From contig CAUJHQ010000048.1 in NCBI GenBank assembly GCA_963204815.1, positions 45,157 to 109,156 on the forward strand: DNA of 64,000 nucleotides, read 5' to 3'. The DNA comes from Pseudomonadota bacterium (GTDB lineage Bacteria > Pseudomonadota > Gammaproteobacteria > Burkholderiales > Burkholderiaceae_C). Both the position numbers and the translations under genes were made by a program. Numbering within the stretch: the stretch's first letter is position 1; the number at the start of each line of letters is the position of its first letter. The notes under the pieces were generated by a model, which searched no databases, was not told where the DNA came from, and was given only the letters and a program-made list of their open reading frames with translations. Of the stretch, positions 45,780 through 55,465 are shown piece by piece.

Positions 45780-48188
45780 ATGCAGTTCCCTGAATCCTGG
45801 TTGCGCGAGTTCTGCAACCCCCCGATCTCGACGCGCGAGCTGGCCGATCTCCTGACGATGTCGGGCTTCGAGGTCGAGAACCTGCACCCGGTGGCGCCGC
45901 CGTTCAGCGGCGTCGTCGTCGCCGAGATCCTCGAAGCCGTGCCGCATCCGCAGGCCGACCGCCTGCGCGTGTGCAAGGTGAGCGTCGGCGCGGGCGAGCC
46001 GCTGCAGATCGTCTGCGGTGCGCCGAATGCGCGCGCGGGCCTGAAGGCGCCGCTGGCGACCGTCGGCGCCGAGCTGCCCCCGGGCGAGGACGGCAAGCCG
46101 TTCAAGATCGGCGTCGGCAAGCTGCGCGGCGTGGAGAGCCGCGGCATGCTGTGCTCGGCGAAGGAACTGAAGATCGACGACGACCACGGCGGCCTGCTCG
46201 AGTTGCCGGCCGACGCGCCGGTGGGCACGGACATCCGCGCCCACCTGAAGCTCGACGACCACGTCTTCACGTTGAAGCTCACGCCGAACCTCGCGCACGC
46301 GCTGAGCGTGTTCGGCATTGCGCGCGAGGTGTCGGCACTGACCGGTTCGCCGCTCGTCACGCCGGCCATCGCGCCCGTGCAGCCGGCGCACGACCAGCGG
46401 CTGCCGGTCGAGGTGCAGGCGCCCGACCTGTGCGGCCGCTTCTCGGGCCGTGTCGTGCGTGGCGTGAACCCGACCGCGAAGACCCCGCAGTGGATGGTCG
46501 ACCGCCTCGCGCGCTGCGGCCAGCGCAGCGTGTCCGCGCTGGTCGACATCTCGAACTACGTGATGTTCGAGTACGGCCGCCCGTCGCACATCTTCGACCT
46601 CGACAAGATCCACGACAAGCTCGTCGTGCGCTGGGGCCGCAAGGGCGAACAGCTCAAGCTGCTGAACGGCAGCACGATCGAGGTCGACGCGCAGGTCGGC
46701 GTCATCGCCGACGCGAAGGAAGTCGAGTCACTGGCCGGCATCATGGGCGGCGACGCCACCGCGGTGTCCGACGACACGCGCAACATCTACGTCGAGGCCG
46801 CGTTCTGGTGGCCCGAGTCCGTGGCCGGCCGCTCGCGCCGCTTCAACTTCAGCACCGACGCCGGCCACCGCTTCGAGCGCGGCGTCGACCCGGCGCTGAC
46901 GGTCGAGCACATCGAGCGCATCACGGCGCTGATCCAGCAGGTCTGCGGTGGCGAGGCCGGTCCGATGGACGACCAGGTGCTGCGCCTGCCCGAGGCCAAG
47001 CCGGTCACGCTGCGCGTGGCGCGCGCGGCCCGGGTCATCGGCTTGCCGGTGACCCAGGCGCAGTGCGCGGGCGTGTTTCAGCGCCTGGGGCTGAAGATCG
47101 TCGAAGGCCCCGGCACCGTCACGGTGACGCCACCGAGCTGGCGCTTCGACCTCGCCATCGAGGAAGACCTGATCGAGGAGGTGATCCGCGTCCACGGCTA
47201 CGACAAGCTGCCGGTCGAGCCACCGCACGCGCCGCTGGTCGCGCGCGTGCGCAGCGAGACGCGACGCGGCATCTCCGCGGTGCAGCGCGCGGTGGCGGCA
47301 CTGGGCTACCAGGAGACGATCAACTTCTCGTTCGTCGAGGAGCGCTGGGAGCACGAACTTGCCGGCAACGCCGACCCGATCAAGGTGCTGAACCCGATCG
47401 CCGCGCCGCTGGCGGTGATGCGCTCCAGCCTCGTCGGCAGCCTGGTCGGCGTGCTGCGCCACAACCTGGCGCGCAAGGCTTCGCGGGTGCGGGTGTTCGA
47501 GGTCGGCCGGGTCTTCCGGCGCGAACCGTCGCACGGCGACGGCCCGCTCGCCGTGGCCGGCGTGCACCAGCCCACGCGCGTGGCGGCGCTGGCCTATGGC
47601 CCGGTCGATGCGCTGCAGTGGGGCACGAAGGAGCGGGCGGTCGACTTCTTCGACGCCAAGGGCGATGTCGAGGCGCTGCTCGCGCCGGCGCGGCCGGTCT
47701 TCGTCGCCAGCGCGCACCCGGCGCTGCACCCGGGCCGTTCGGCGCGCGTCGAACTGGACGGCCGCGTCATCGGCCATGTCGGCGAACTGCACCCGAAGTG
47801 GCGCCAGGCCTACGAGTTGCCGCACGCGCCGGTGCTGTTCGAGCTGGACCTTGCCGCCGTACTCGAGCGCCCGCTGCCCGACGTGCGGCCGCTGCCGCGC
47901 CAGCAGGCGGTGCAGCGCGACGTGGCGCTGGTGGTGCGCGACGACGTCCGCCACGACGCGCTGGTGGAGCGCCTGTCGGCCGACCCGCTGATCCGCGCCG
48001 CGACGCTGTTCGACGTCTACAAGCCGACGCAGCCGGTCCCCGGCATCGGTGCCGGCGAACGCAGCCTGGCCGTGCGCCTGGAGCTGCTGGACCGCGAGAC
48101 CACGCTCACCGACGAGCGCATCGAAGCCGCCGTGGCCGCCGCCGTGGCGCGTGCCGACGCGGCGTTCGGTGCTCGTCTGCGCACCTGA
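45780..48188 (+). CDS. pheT: PheT, phenylalanyl-tRNA synthetase beta chain
   Basis: A 802-residue chain of normal length. The N-terminal EMAP/OB-like tRNA-binding domain ([20 protein letters not shown]) is followed by the B3/B4 editing domain ([19 protein letters not shown]), the B5 part, and the C-terminal ferredoxin-like anticodon-binding domain ([20 protein letters not shown]). It forms the alpha2-beta2 enzyme with PheS. ihfA follows 23 bases after its stop. Confidence 0.96.
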   Translation: MQFPESWLREFCNPPISTRELADLLTMSGFEVENLHPVAPPFSGVVVAEILEAVPHPQADRLRVCKVSVGAGEPLQIVCGAPNARAGLKAPLATVGAELPPGEDGKPFKIGVGKLRGVESRGMLCSAKELKIDDDHGGLLELPADAPVGTDIRAHLKLDDHVFTLKLTPNLAHALSVFGIAREVSALTGSPLVTPAIAPVQPAHDQRLPVEVQAPDLCGRFSGRVVRGVNPTAKTPQWMVDRLARCGQRSVSALVDISNYVMFEYGRPSHIFDLDKIHDKLVVRWGRKGEQLKLLNGSTIEVDAQVGVIADAKEVESLAGIMGGDATAVSDDTRNIYVEAAFWWPESVAGRSRRFNFSTDAGHRFERGVDPALTVEHIERITALIQQVCGGEAGPMDDQVLRLPEAKPVTLRVARAARVIGLPVTQAQCAGVFQRLGLKIVEGPGTVTVTPPSWRFDLAIEEDLIEEVIRVHGYDKLPVEPPHAPLVARVRSETRRGISAVQRAVAALGYQETINFSFVEERWEHELAGNADPIKVLNPIAAPLAVMRSSLVGSLVGVLRHNLARKASRVRVFEVGRVFRREPSHGDGPLAVAGVHQPTRVAALAYGPVDALQWGTKERAVDFFDAKGDVEALLAPARPVFVASAHPALHPGRSARVELDGRVIGHVGELHPKWRQAYELPHAPVLFELDLAAVLERPLPDVRPLPRQQAVQRDVALVVRDDVRHDALVERLSADPLIRAATLFDVYKPTQPVPGIGAGERSLAVRLELLDRETTLTDERIEAAVAAAVARADAAFGARLRT

Positions 48189-48211
48189 TCGAAGGCCGTT
48201 GGAGGGAGACC

Positions 48212-48577
48212 ATGGCTGAAGAGAGAGAACCGACGAAGGAACGCGTGATCCTGCCGTCGCTGGAGACGCCCACGCTGACGAAGGCCGAACTGGCCGAGTT
48301 GCTGTTCGACCGCCTGGGTCTCAACAAGCGCGAGTCGAAGGACATGGTCGAGGCCTTCTTCGAGATCGTGCACGGCACGCTGGTGGCTGGCCAGGACGTC
48401 AAGCTTTCGGGCTTCGGCAACTTCAACATCCGGCGCAAGGCACCGCGGCCGGGGCGCAATCCGCGCACCGGCGAGTCGATCCCGATCAAGGCACGAAACG
48501 TCGTGACCTTCCACGCAAGTCACAAGTTGAAGTCAGTCGTGCAGGGTGACACCCCCGCCGAGGATGAGTTCGAGTAG
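48212..48577 (+). CDS. ihfA: IhfA, integration host factor alpha
   Basis: A 121-residue DNA-bending protein. The HU/IHF fold is plain: [21 protein letters not shown], then [25 protein letters not shown] with the DNA-inserting Pro, then [18 protein letters not shown]. The N- and C-terminal extensions (about 15 and 12 residues) are longer than in E. coli, as is common in this group. AGGGAG precedes the ATG. The operon position after pheT is classic. Confidence 0.96.
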   Translation: MAEEREPTKERVILPSLETPTLTKAELAELLFDRLGLNKRESKDMVEAFFEIVHGTLVAGQDVKLSGFGNFNIRRKAPRPGRNPRTGESIPIKARNVVTFHASHKLKSVVQGDTPAEDEFE

Positions 48578-48611
48578 AGTCTAGATTTACTCGTCGATCC
48601 CATTGATTTCA

Positions 48612-49058
48612 ATGGAGAAAACGCTCCCAGCCATCCCCGCGAAACGCTACTTCACCATCGGTGAGGTGAGCGAACTCTGCGGGGTGAAGCCGTACGTGCT
48701 GCGCTATTGGGAGCAGGAGTTCACGCAGCTCAAGCCGATGAAGCGGCGCGGCAATCGCCGCTACTACCAGCACCACGAAGTGCTGCTGATCCGCCGCATC
48801 CGCGAACTGCTCTACGACCAGGGCTTCACGATCAGCGGTGCCCGCAACCGCCTGGCCGACGCGGGCTCGTCGCTGCGCCATGGCGCCGGCGAGAACGGCG
48901 CTGCCGAGTTCGACGGTGCCGGTGTGGCCTTCGCGGACGGTGACGACGGCCCGGCGATCGAGCCGCCGGCAACGGTCACGTTGGCCGACGTCGGCGAGGT
49001 CGATGCGCAGGCCCTGCGCGCCGAGTTGCTGTCGATCCGCGAACTGCTCGACGCCTGA
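48612..49058 (+). CDS. MerR-family transcription regulator
   Basis: A 148-residue regulator. The winged-helix start FTIGEVSELCGVKPYVLRYW and RRYYQHHEVLLIRRIRELL are MerR-type. The C-terminal part is acidic (FADGDDGPAIEPP) without metal-binding cysteines, so a drug or metal sensor role is not supported. ATG 48612 is preferred to TTG 48603. It always follows ihfA in this group of bacteria, and its target is unknown. Confidence 0.9.
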   Translation: MEKTLPAIPAKRYFTIGEVSELCGVKPYVLRYWEQEFTQLKPMKRRGNRRYYQHHEVLLIRRIRELLYDQGFTISGARNRLADAGSSLRHGAGENGAAEFDGAGVAFADGDDGPAIEPPATVTLADVGEVDAQALRAELLSIRELLDA

Positions 49059-49065
49059 TCGAACC

Positions 49066-49086
49066 GGCCTCGCGAGGCCGTATAAT
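49066..49086 (+). promoter_or_regulatory. Probable promoter of tRNA-Pro
   Basis: A perfect -10 TATAAT lies at 49081-49086, 13 bases before the tRNA. It is preceded by the palindrome CGGCCTCGCGAGGCCG, which may end the merR message or act as an operator. No good -35 is seen. Confidence 0.6.
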
Positions 49087-49098
49087 CACAGGCTTCGT

Positions 49099-49175
49099 CG
49101 GGGTGTAGCGCAGCCTGGTAGCGCACTTGCATGGGGTGCAAGGGGTCGCGAGTTCGAATCCCGCCACCCCGACCA
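49099..49175 (+). tRNA. tRNA-Pro, anticodon GGG
   Basis: A 77-base tRNA. The acceptor stem is CGGGGTG / CACCCCG, discriminator A with encoded CCA. The D arm is GCGC-AGCCTGGTA-GCGC, the anticodon stem CTTGC / GCAAG with loop ATGGGGT (anticodon GGG), and the T loop TTCGAAT. The T stem has one A-C mismatch (GCGAG / CCCGC). It reads CCC, and CCT by wobble. Confidence 0.96.
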
Positions 49176-49186
49176 TTGAACGGCAA

Positions 49187-49227
49187 CGGGCCGGATCTCA
49201 AAAGGATCCGGCCCGTCTTCCTTTCCG
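49187..49227. terminator. Terminator after tRNA-Pro, possibly bidirectional
   Basis: A perfect 11-bp stem CGGGCCGGATC / GATCCGGCCCG with a TCAAAAG loop, followed by TCTTCCTTTCC. It lies between the tRNA and the convergent thioesterase gene. The 65 bases after it hold nothing recognisable. Confidence 0.8.
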
Positions 49228-49292
49228 GGGCCCCTTTCTCGGTCCGCACGCGCGCGGTCGCCGCGGCGCCTGCCCGTGGGTGGCACTCGCCT

Positions 49293-49721
49293 CTACTCGC
49301 GTGACGCGAGGATGGCCATCGTGATGCGTGACGTGCAGGTCAACTGCCCTTGCTCGTTCGTCAGTTCGATCTGCCAGACCTGCGTCGTGCGGCCGATGTG
49401 GACCGGCCTCGCCGTGCCATACACCCAGCCGCTGGAAGCGCCGCGGATGTGGTTGGCGTTGATGTCCAGCCCCACCGCGCGCTGGCCGGGCGCCGCTGCC
49501 GATGCCGCACCGCAGGAACCCAGCGTCTCGGCCAGCACCACCGAGACGCCGCCGTGCAGGATGCCGTAGGGCTGCCGGGTGCGCGTGTCGACCGGCACCC
49601 GCGCCCGGATGAAGTCGTCGCCGACCTCGAGGAATTCGATTCCCAGGCGTGCGACGGCGGTGTCGACGTGAAGCTCGGTCAGGCTTTGGACCGACACGGG
49701 TTGCTTCCAGATAGGGCTCAT
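49293..49721 (-). CDS. Hotdog-fold thioesterase (PaaI/YdiI type)
   Basis: A 142-residue protein. The hotdog signature YGILHGGVSVVLAETLGS contains the catalytic Glu, and GLDINANHIRGASSGWVYG follows. It probably hydrolyses an acyl-CoA thioester; substrate unknown. ATG 49721 (MSPIWKQP) is preferred to 49784, as the extra 21 residues are unlike the family. It is convergent with the tRNA gene. Confidence 0.88.
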   Translation of the reverse strand: MSPIWKQPVSVQSLTELHVDTAVARLGIEFLEVGDDFIRARVPVDTRTRQPYGILHGGVSVVLAETLGSCGAASAAAPGQRAVGLDINANHIRGASSGWVYGTARPVHIGRTTQVWQIELTNEQGQLTCTSRITMAILASRE

Positions 49722-49834
49722 CGTTGCTGCGGTTTCGGTGGCTCGTGGCCGCAGTGTGACACCGGTTTGCCGGCGCCCGGGCAATGGCGCCGGGCTTGCC
49801 CCGGATCAAGTTGCCGGCGGCCCGGCGCGGCATC

Positions 49835-50482
49835 ATGCGCGCCATGCCGGCCACCCCAGCCCAAGGTCACGCCATGCCCGCGCCGGGCGCGCATCGCCAT
49901 TCCTGGTTCGACGATGCCCAGGGCCTCGTCACCGGCGTGCTGTTCGTTGCCGTGGCGCTGATGCTGCTGAAGACCGCGGGGCTGATGACCGGCGGCACCG
50001 CCGGCATCGCGTTCGTGCTGCACTACGCCACCGGCGCGCCGTTCGGCTGGCTGTTCTTCGCCGTCAACCTGCCGTTCTATGCGCTCGCGTGGCGCCGCCT
50101 CGGCCCGCGCTTCACGATCAAGACGGTGCTCGCGGTGACGTTGCTCGCGGTGCTGTCGGAGCAGATGCCGGCCTGGCTGCAACTCGGCCATGTCGAACCT
50201 TGGTTCGCCGCGGTCGCGGGTGGCCTGCTGCTCGGGGCGGCGTTCATCATCCTGTTCCGCCACCGGACGAGCCTCGGCGGGCTCAACGTGCTGGTGCTGT
50301 GGCTGCAGGACCGCTTCGGCTGGCGTGCCGGGCTGGTGCAGGGCGCCATCGACCTCTTGATCCTGCTGGCGGCGGTGCCCTGGCTCGACGCACGCCGGGC
50401 GCTGTGGTCGGTGGTCGGCGCGCTGGCGATGAACCTGGCGCTCGCCGTCAACCACCGCCCCGGCCGCTACAGCGCGCTCTGA
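49835..50482 (+). CDS. YitT-family membrane protein
   Basis: About 215 residues, five or six spans. It has the pattern GLVTGVLFVAVALMLLKTAG, LMTGGTAGIAFVLHYATGAPFG and FRHRTSLGGLNVLVLWLQ. The family is widespread with no proven activity. The start is unsure: in-frame ATGs occur at 49784, 49835, 49844 and 49874, none with a clear ribosome-binding site. The gap to the divergent thioesterase has no recognisable promoter. Confidence 0.8.
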   Translation: MRAMPATPAQGHAMPAPGAHRHSWFDDAQGLVTGVLFVAVALMLLKTAGLMTGGTAGIAFVLHYATGAPFGWLFFAVNLPFYALAWRRLGPRFTIKTVLAVTLLAVLSEQMPAWLQLGHVEPWFAAVAGGLLLGAAFIILFRHRTSLGGLNVLVLWLQDRFGWRAGLVQGAIDLLILLAAVPWLDARRALWSVVGALAMNLALAVNHRPGRYSAL

Positions 50483-50494
50483 GCGCGGCCGCGT

Positions 50495-51298
50495 TCAGCG
50501 GCGGTGGCCGATCTCGAAGTCGTTGCGGCCGCTGCGGTCGACACCCTTCAGCAGCCACAGTGGGCGCCGCGCGAAGTTGACCGGCACGCCGCTCTTGCCG
50601 TCGACCGGGTTCAGGTCGCGTTCGAACACCGACGTCGCCGGCATGTAGCGCAGCGCGACGCCGGTGCGCCGCCGCTGCGAGCGATTGGCCGCTGCGCCGT
50701 GGATCATGTACACGTCGTGCAGCGACATCTGCCCCGGTTCGAGTTCGAGGTCGACCGCCGCGGACTCGTCGAAGGTGCCATCGGCCATGCGCTGGTTCAG
50801 CGTCAGGTCCTGGCGGTCTTCGGTCAGGTGCGGGTGCAGCACGCCGCCGGCATGCGAGCGTGGGATCACGCGCAGGCAGCCGTTCTCGCGCGTCGACGGT
50901 TCGAGGGCGACCCAGGCGGTGCAGGTGGCCAGCGGGCGGATCGGCCAGTAGTGGCCGTCCTGGTGCCACGGCGTCTCGTAGCCTTCGGCGGCCGGCTTGC
51001 AGAAGACGTGGCAACCCCAGAGGATGACGTCGTCACCGATCACGTCGGACACGAGGTCGACGATCTCGGGGTCGCGCGCCAGGTCCAGGAAGGCGCGGCT
51101 GCCGCGCACGCCTTCGCCGTTGTCGCCTTCGACGTGCGCCGACACCAGCTTCTCGGGCCGCACGCCCGGGTTCTGGCGCAGCAGGTCGTCGAGGGCGCCC
51201 TGCAGTGCGGCGACGCGCGCGGCCGAAAGACGAAAGGCCGGGATGACCCAGCCTTCCCGCGCGTACTGCTCGACCTCCGCTGCGCTCAGGTGGGCCAT
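50495..51298 (-). CDS. PhyH-family Fe(II)/2-oxoglutarate dioxygenase
   Basis: A 267-residue phytanoyl-CoA-dioxygenase-like protein. The iron triad is visible: H112 and D114 in WHQDGHYW, and H200 in MIHGAAAN; an Arg in RRRTGVALRYMP fits 2-oxoglutarate binding. Substrate unknown. It is convergent with the YitT gene (12-base gap) and 31 bases downstream of hppA, so probably cotranscribed with it. Confidence 0.87.
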   Translation of the reverse strand: MAHLSAAEVEQYAREGWVIPAFRLSAARVAALQGALDDLLRQNPGVRPEKLVSAHVEGDNGEGVRGSRAFLDLARDPEIVDLVSDVIGDDVILWGCHVFCKPAAEGYETPWHQDGHYWPIRPLATCTAWVALEPSTRENGCLRVIPRSHAGGVLHPHLTEDRQDLTLNQRMADGTFDESAAVDLELEPGQMSLHDVYMIHGAAANRSQRRRTGVALRYMPATSVFERDLNPVDGKSGVPVNFARRPLWLLKGVDRSGRNDFEIGHRR

Positions 51299-51329
51299 GG
51301 GCGCACGTGTCGCGACGGAGGCCGCCGGC

Positions 51330-53498
51330 TCACTGCGAAGCGGCGCTGGCCGCGGGCATTGCCGCCGGAGCCGCCGGCATGGCGGCCGGCGAGGCCGTCG
51401 CCGACGCCGCGGCCGGGGCGTGCGCCGCCTTCGCCGGGGTGACGGTCATCGGCAGCAGCGGCACGATCAGCAGCGCCACGATGTTGATGATCTTGATCAG
51501 CGGGTTGACGGCGGGGCCGGCGGTGTCCTTGTAGGGGTCACCGACCGTGTCGCCGGTGACGGCGGCCTTGTGCGCGTCGCTGCCCTTCTTGTGGGTCTGG
51601 CCGTCGGCGGCGGTGAAGCCCTCTTCGATCAGCTTCTTCGCGTTGTCCCAGGCGCCGCCGCCCGTGCACATGCTGATGCCGACGAAGAGGCCGGTGACGA
51701 TCGTGCCCATCAGCAGGCCGCCGAGTGCGGCCGGGCCGAGCAGCATGCCGACGAGGATCGGCACCACCACCGGCAGCAGCGACGGGACCACCATCTCCTT
51801 GATGGCGGCCGTGGTCAGCATGTCGACCGCGGCGCTGTAGTCCGGCTTCTTCTTGCCGGCCATGATCTCGCCGCCCTGGAACTGGCGGCGCACTTCCACC
51901 ACCACCGCGCCGGCGGCGCGGCCCACCGCTTCCATCGCCATCGCGCCGAAGAGGTAGGGGATCAGGCCGCCGATGAAGAGGCCGACGATGACCTTGTGGT
52001 CGCTCAAGTCGAAGCTCAGCACCATGCCGCGCGCTTCCAGCGCGTGCGTGTAGTCGGCGAAGAGCACCAGCGCGGCGAGGCCGGCGGAGCCGATCGCGTA
52101 GCCCTTGGTGACGGCCTTCGTGGTGTTGCCGACGGCGTCCAGCGGGTCGGTGATGTCGCGCACGCTGGCGGGCAGCTCGGCCATTTCGGCGATGCCACCG
52201 GCGTTGTCGGTGATGGGGCCGTAGGCGTCCAGCGCGACGACGATGCCGGCCATGCTCAGCATGGAGGTGGCGGCGATCGCGATGCCGTAAAGGCCGGCGA
52301 GCGCATACGACACCCAGATCGCGATGCAGATGAAGATCAGCGGCCAGGCCGTCGACTTCATGCTGACGCCCAGGCCGGCGATGATGTTCGTGCCGTGGCC
52401 GGTGGTCGAGGCCTGCGCGATGTGCTTCACCGGGCTGAACTGCGTGCCGGTGTAGAACTCCGTGATCCACACCATGGCGGCGGTCAGCACGAGGCCGACG
52501 ACGCAGGTGCCGAACAGGCGCATCTGCGTGCCGGCGCCGAGCGCGTCGTCGGGCACGACCATCTTCGTGACGAAGAAGAACGCGATCAACGAGATCACGC
52601 CGGCGACGACCAGGCCCTTGTACAGCGCCGGCATCACGTTCTTCATGCCGGGGCTGGCCTTGACGAAGTAGCAGCCGATGATCGACGCGATGATCGACAC
52701 GCCGCCCAGCACCAGCGGGTAGGTCACGGCCGCCAGCGGCGCCGCCGTCACCAGCAGCGCACCGAGCGCCATCGCGGCGATCAGCGTCACTGCGTAGGTC
52801 TCGAACAGGTCGGCCGCCATGCCGGCGCAGTCGCCGACGTTGTCGCCCACGTTGTCGGCGATCACGGCCGGATTGCGCGGGTCGTCTTCGGGGATGCCGG
52901 CTTCGACCTTGCCCACCAGGTCGGCGCCGACGTCGGCGCCCTTGGTGAAGATGCCGCCGCCCAGGCGCGCGAAGATCGAGATCAGGCTGGAACCGAAGGC
53001 CAGGCCAAGCAGCGGCTTCAGCGTCGCCGAGTCGGCCTTCGTGCCGCCGGTGAGGAACCAGAAGAACAGCGTCACGCCGAGCAGGCCCAGGCCCACCACC
53101 AGCATGCCGGTGATGGCGCCGCCCTTGAAGGCGACGTCGAGCGCCGGGCCGATGCCCTTGGTCGCGGCCTGCGCGGTGCGCACGTTGGCGCGCACCGAGA
53201 CGTTCATGCCGATGAAGCCGCAGGCGCCGGAGAGCACCGCGCCGAGCACGAAGCCGATGGCGGTGAGCGAGCCGAGGAAGACGAAGATCAGGACTGCGAG
53301 GATCACACCGACGATCGCGATCGTCTTGTACTGCCGGGCCAGGTAGGCGGCGGCGCCTTGCTGCACGGCGCCGGCGATTTCCTGCATGCGGGCGTTGCCG
53401 GCGTCCTGGCTCAGGATCCAGCTGCGCTGGATGAAGCCATAGAGCACGGCGGCAACTCCGCACGCCAGCGCTAGGTACAGCGCCATCGTGGTGGACAT
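51330..53498 (-). CDS. hppA: HppA, membrane proton-pumping pyrophosphatase
   Basis: A 722-residue, about 16-span enzyme that pumps H+ with PPi hydrolysis. Substrate-site motifs: [38 protein letters not shown] and [20 protein letters not shown]. In [10 protein letters not shown] a Lys stands where K+-dependent forms have Ala, so the K+-independent class is inferred. An Ala/Pro-rich tail of about 35 residues follows the core. It is divergent from the soluble pyrophosphatase gene. In purple bacteria it conserves energy from PPi. Confidence 0.95.
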   Translation of the reverse strand: MSTTMALYLALACGVAAVLYGFIQRSWILSQDAGNARMQEIAGAVQQGAAAYLARQYKTIAIVGVILAVLIFVFLGSLTAIGFVLGAVLSGACGFIGMNVSVRANVRTAQAATKGIGPALDVAFKGGAITGMLVVGLGLLGVTLFFWFLTGGTKADSATLKPLLGLAFGSSLISIFARLGGGIFTKGADVGADLVGKVEAGIPEDDPRNPAVIADNVGDNVGDCAGMAADLFETYAVTLIAAMALGALLVTAAPLAAVTYPLVLGGVSIIASIIGCYFVKASPGMKNVMPALYKGLVVAGVISLIAFFFVTKMVVPDDALGAGTQMRLFGTCVVGLVLTAAMVWITEFYTGTQFSPVKHIAQASTTGHGTNIIAGLGVSMKSTAWPLIFICIAIWVSYALAGLYGIAIAATSMLSMAGIVVALDAYGPITDNAGGIAEMAELPASVRDITDPLDAVGNTTKAVTKGYAIGSAGLAALVLFADYTHALEARGMVLSFDLSDHKVIVGLFIGGLIPYLFGAMAMEAVGRAAGAVVVEVRRQFQGGEIMAGKKKPDYSAAVDMLTTAAIKEMVVPSLLPVVVPILVGMLLGPAALGGLLMGTIVTGLFVGISMCTGGGAWDNAKKLIEEGFTAADGQTHKKGSDAHKAAVTGDTVGDPYKDTAGPAVNPLIKIINIVALLIVPLLPMTVTPAKAAHAPAAASATASPAAMPAAPAAMPAASAASQ

Positions 53499-53712
53499 GG
53501 AAAGGGCTCCTTCCTCGTTTCGGGTCTTGTGATGGGGGCGCCCACGGCGATGCAGCCTGACGTGGGCGCGGCGATGCTAAGTGAAGGCTATCACGCACCG
53601 ACCGTGGGTTTTCCCTGCGCCGAAAGGGTCGCGCTGACGCAGATCAAGACGCGTCAGTCCGTGGCAAGGGCGGCCCGTAAAATCAGGCGCAGTCAACCTC
53701 GCGAGAATCCCC

Positions 53713-54249
53713 ATGAGTCTTCACAACGTGACGCCCGGGCCGAAGGCGCCCGAAGAGTTCAACGTGATCATCGAGATCCCGATGAACGCCGACCCGATCA
53801 AGTACGAGGTCGACGAAGACAGCGGCGCCCTGTTCGTCGACCGCTTCATGGCGACGTCGATGCACTACCCGTGCAACTACGGCTACATCCCGCAGACGTT
53901 GGCCGACGACGGCGACCCGGTCGACGTGCTCGTGATCACGCCGGTACCGCTGATCCCGGGCGTCGTCGTCACCTGCCGCGCGCTCGGCATGCTGAAGATG
54001 AACGACGAGGCCGGCGGCGACAACAAGCTGATCGCGGTGCCGATCGACAAGATCCTGTCGATCTACAGCCAGTGGAAGAAGCCGGAAGACCTGAACCCGC
54101 TGCGCCTGAAGACGATCCAGCACTTCTTCGAGCACTACAAGGACCTCGAGGTCGGCAAGTGGGTCAAGGTGCTCGGCTGGGAAGGCCCGGAGAGCGCGCG
54201 GGCCGAGATCGTGTCCGGCCAGGCGGCCTGGGCGGCCAAGCACCGCTGA
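53713..54249 (+). CDS. ppa: Ppa, soluble inorganic pyrophosphatase
   Basis: A 178-residue family I enzyme. Metal and PPi residues are in [28 protein letters not shown] and the signature [10 protein letters not shown]. The 214-base gap before it contains TAAAAT (53679-53684), a possible -10. It would compete with HppA for PPi, and the shared divergent promoter region may set the balance. Confidence 0.96.
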   Translation: MSLHNVTPGPKAPEEFNVIIEIPMNADPIKYEVDEDSGALFVDRFMATSMHYPCNYGYIPQTLADDGDPVDVLVITPVPLIPGVVVTCRALGMLKMNDEAGGDNKLIAVPIDKILSIYSQWKKPEDLNPLRLKTIQHFFEHYKDLEVGKWVKVLGWEGPESARAEIVSGQAAWAAKHR

Positions 54250-54271
54250 ACGATGTCGTCGCTGCGGCGCG

Positions 54272-55450
54272 TCAGCCGCTGCGGCCCTTGAACGGGTTGC
54301 GCTCGCGCAGTTCGTCGATGTAGTGCTCGATGCCTTCGCCCTCGCGGGCGAGGAAGTCGGCCACGGCGTCGGCGAAGCGTGCGTCGCGCAGCCAGTGTGC
54401 GCTGAAGGTGCGCACCGGCAGCAGGCCGCGCGCCATCTTGTGCTCGCCCTGCGCGCCGCCCTCGAAGCGGCGGTAGCCGTTCTGCAGGCACCAGGCCAGC
54501 GGCTGGTAGTAGCAGGCCTCGAAGTGCAGGCAGGGCAGGGGTTCGGTACAGCCCCAGTAGCGGCCCCAGGCGCTTCGCCGATCGGGGTCCACGGCGATCA
54601 GCGAGCAGGCGATCGGCGCGCCCTCGCGGTGGGCGACGAACATCACCCAGTGGCGCGCCATCGTCGACGCCATGCGGGCGAAGAAGTCGCGCGTGAGGTA
54701 GGGCGTGGAGTGGTGCGCGCGGTAGGTCAGCGTGTAGCAGTGGTGGAAGAAGTCCCACAGCCCGGCGTCGATGGCCGCGCCCTCGTGCACGGTGAAGTGC
54801 ACACCCTGCTCGGCGACGCGGCGCCGTTCCTGGCGGATCTTCTTGCGTTTTTCGCGCTGCAGGCTTTCGAGCAGCGCGTCGAAGTCGGCCAGCGGTGCGC
54901 TGTCGTCCTGCGTCCAGTGGAACTGCACGCCTTCGCGCAGCATCCAGCCGGCGTGTTCGAAGGCGGCGCGGTCGTCGTCGTCGACGAAGAGCACGTGCGC
55001 CGACGAGAGCTTGGCGTCGAGCGCGAGGTGGTGCACGGCGTCGACCAGCAGGGCACGCACCGCGTCGTCGCGCGCCAGGAGGCGCGTGCCCGGCACCGGC
55101 GTGAACGGCACGGCGCCGAGCAGCTTCGGGTAGTACTTCAGGCCATGGCGCCGGTAGGCGTCGGCCCAGGCCCAGTCGAACACGTACTCGCCGTAGGAGT
55201 GGCCTTTCAGGTAGAGCACGCAGCCGCCGACGAGCCGGCCGCCGTCCTCGATGGTGACGAACTGCGGCGCCCAGCCGGTCTCGGGTACCGCGCTCTCGGA
55301 CGCGTGCAGCGCGTGCAGGTACTCGTGGCGCATGAACGGCGTCGGTGCCGCCTGCCTGTCGAGCAGCGTGTTCCAGGCCTCGGCGTCGACCGCTCCCGGT
55401 TCCGCGTGGACCCGGATGACATAATCTTTCGCTGTGAGCTCGTGTGACAT
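54272..55450 (-). CDS. GNAT-fold protein of the FemAB-like DUF482 family
   Basis: A 392-residue protein with two acetyltransferase-like halves. It shows FMRHEYLHALHASESAVPETG, KSYGEYVFDWAWADAYRRHG-like text (GEYVFDWAWADAYRRHG), YYPKLLGAVPFTPVPGTRLL, and later CLHFEACYYQPLAWCLQNGY with FEGGAQGEHKMARGLLPV. The reaction is unknown; peptidoglycan-related roles have been suggested for the family without proof. It is divergent from nadE with only 15 bases between. Confidence 0.85.
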   Translation of the reverse strand: MSHELTAKDYVIRVHAEPGAVDAEAWNTLLDRQAAPTPFMRHEYLHALHASESAVPETGWAPQFVTIEDGGRLVGGCVLYLKGHSYGEYVFDWAWADAYRRHGLKYYPKLLGAVPFTPVPGTRLLARDDAVRALLVDAVHHLALDAKLSSAHVLFVDDDDRAAFEHAGWMLREGVQFHWTQDDSAPLADFDALLESLQREKRKKIRQERRRVAEQGVHFTVHEGAAIDAGLWDFFHHCYTLTYRAHHSTPYLTRDFFARMASTMARHWVMFVAHREGAPIACSLIAVDPDRRSAWGRYWGCTEPLPCLHFEACYYQPLAWCLQNGYRRFEGGAQGEHKMARGLLPVRTFSAHWLRDARFADAVADFLAREGEGIEHYIDELRERNPFKGRSG

Positions 55451-55465
55451 TCAGGGGCGTGCGCC

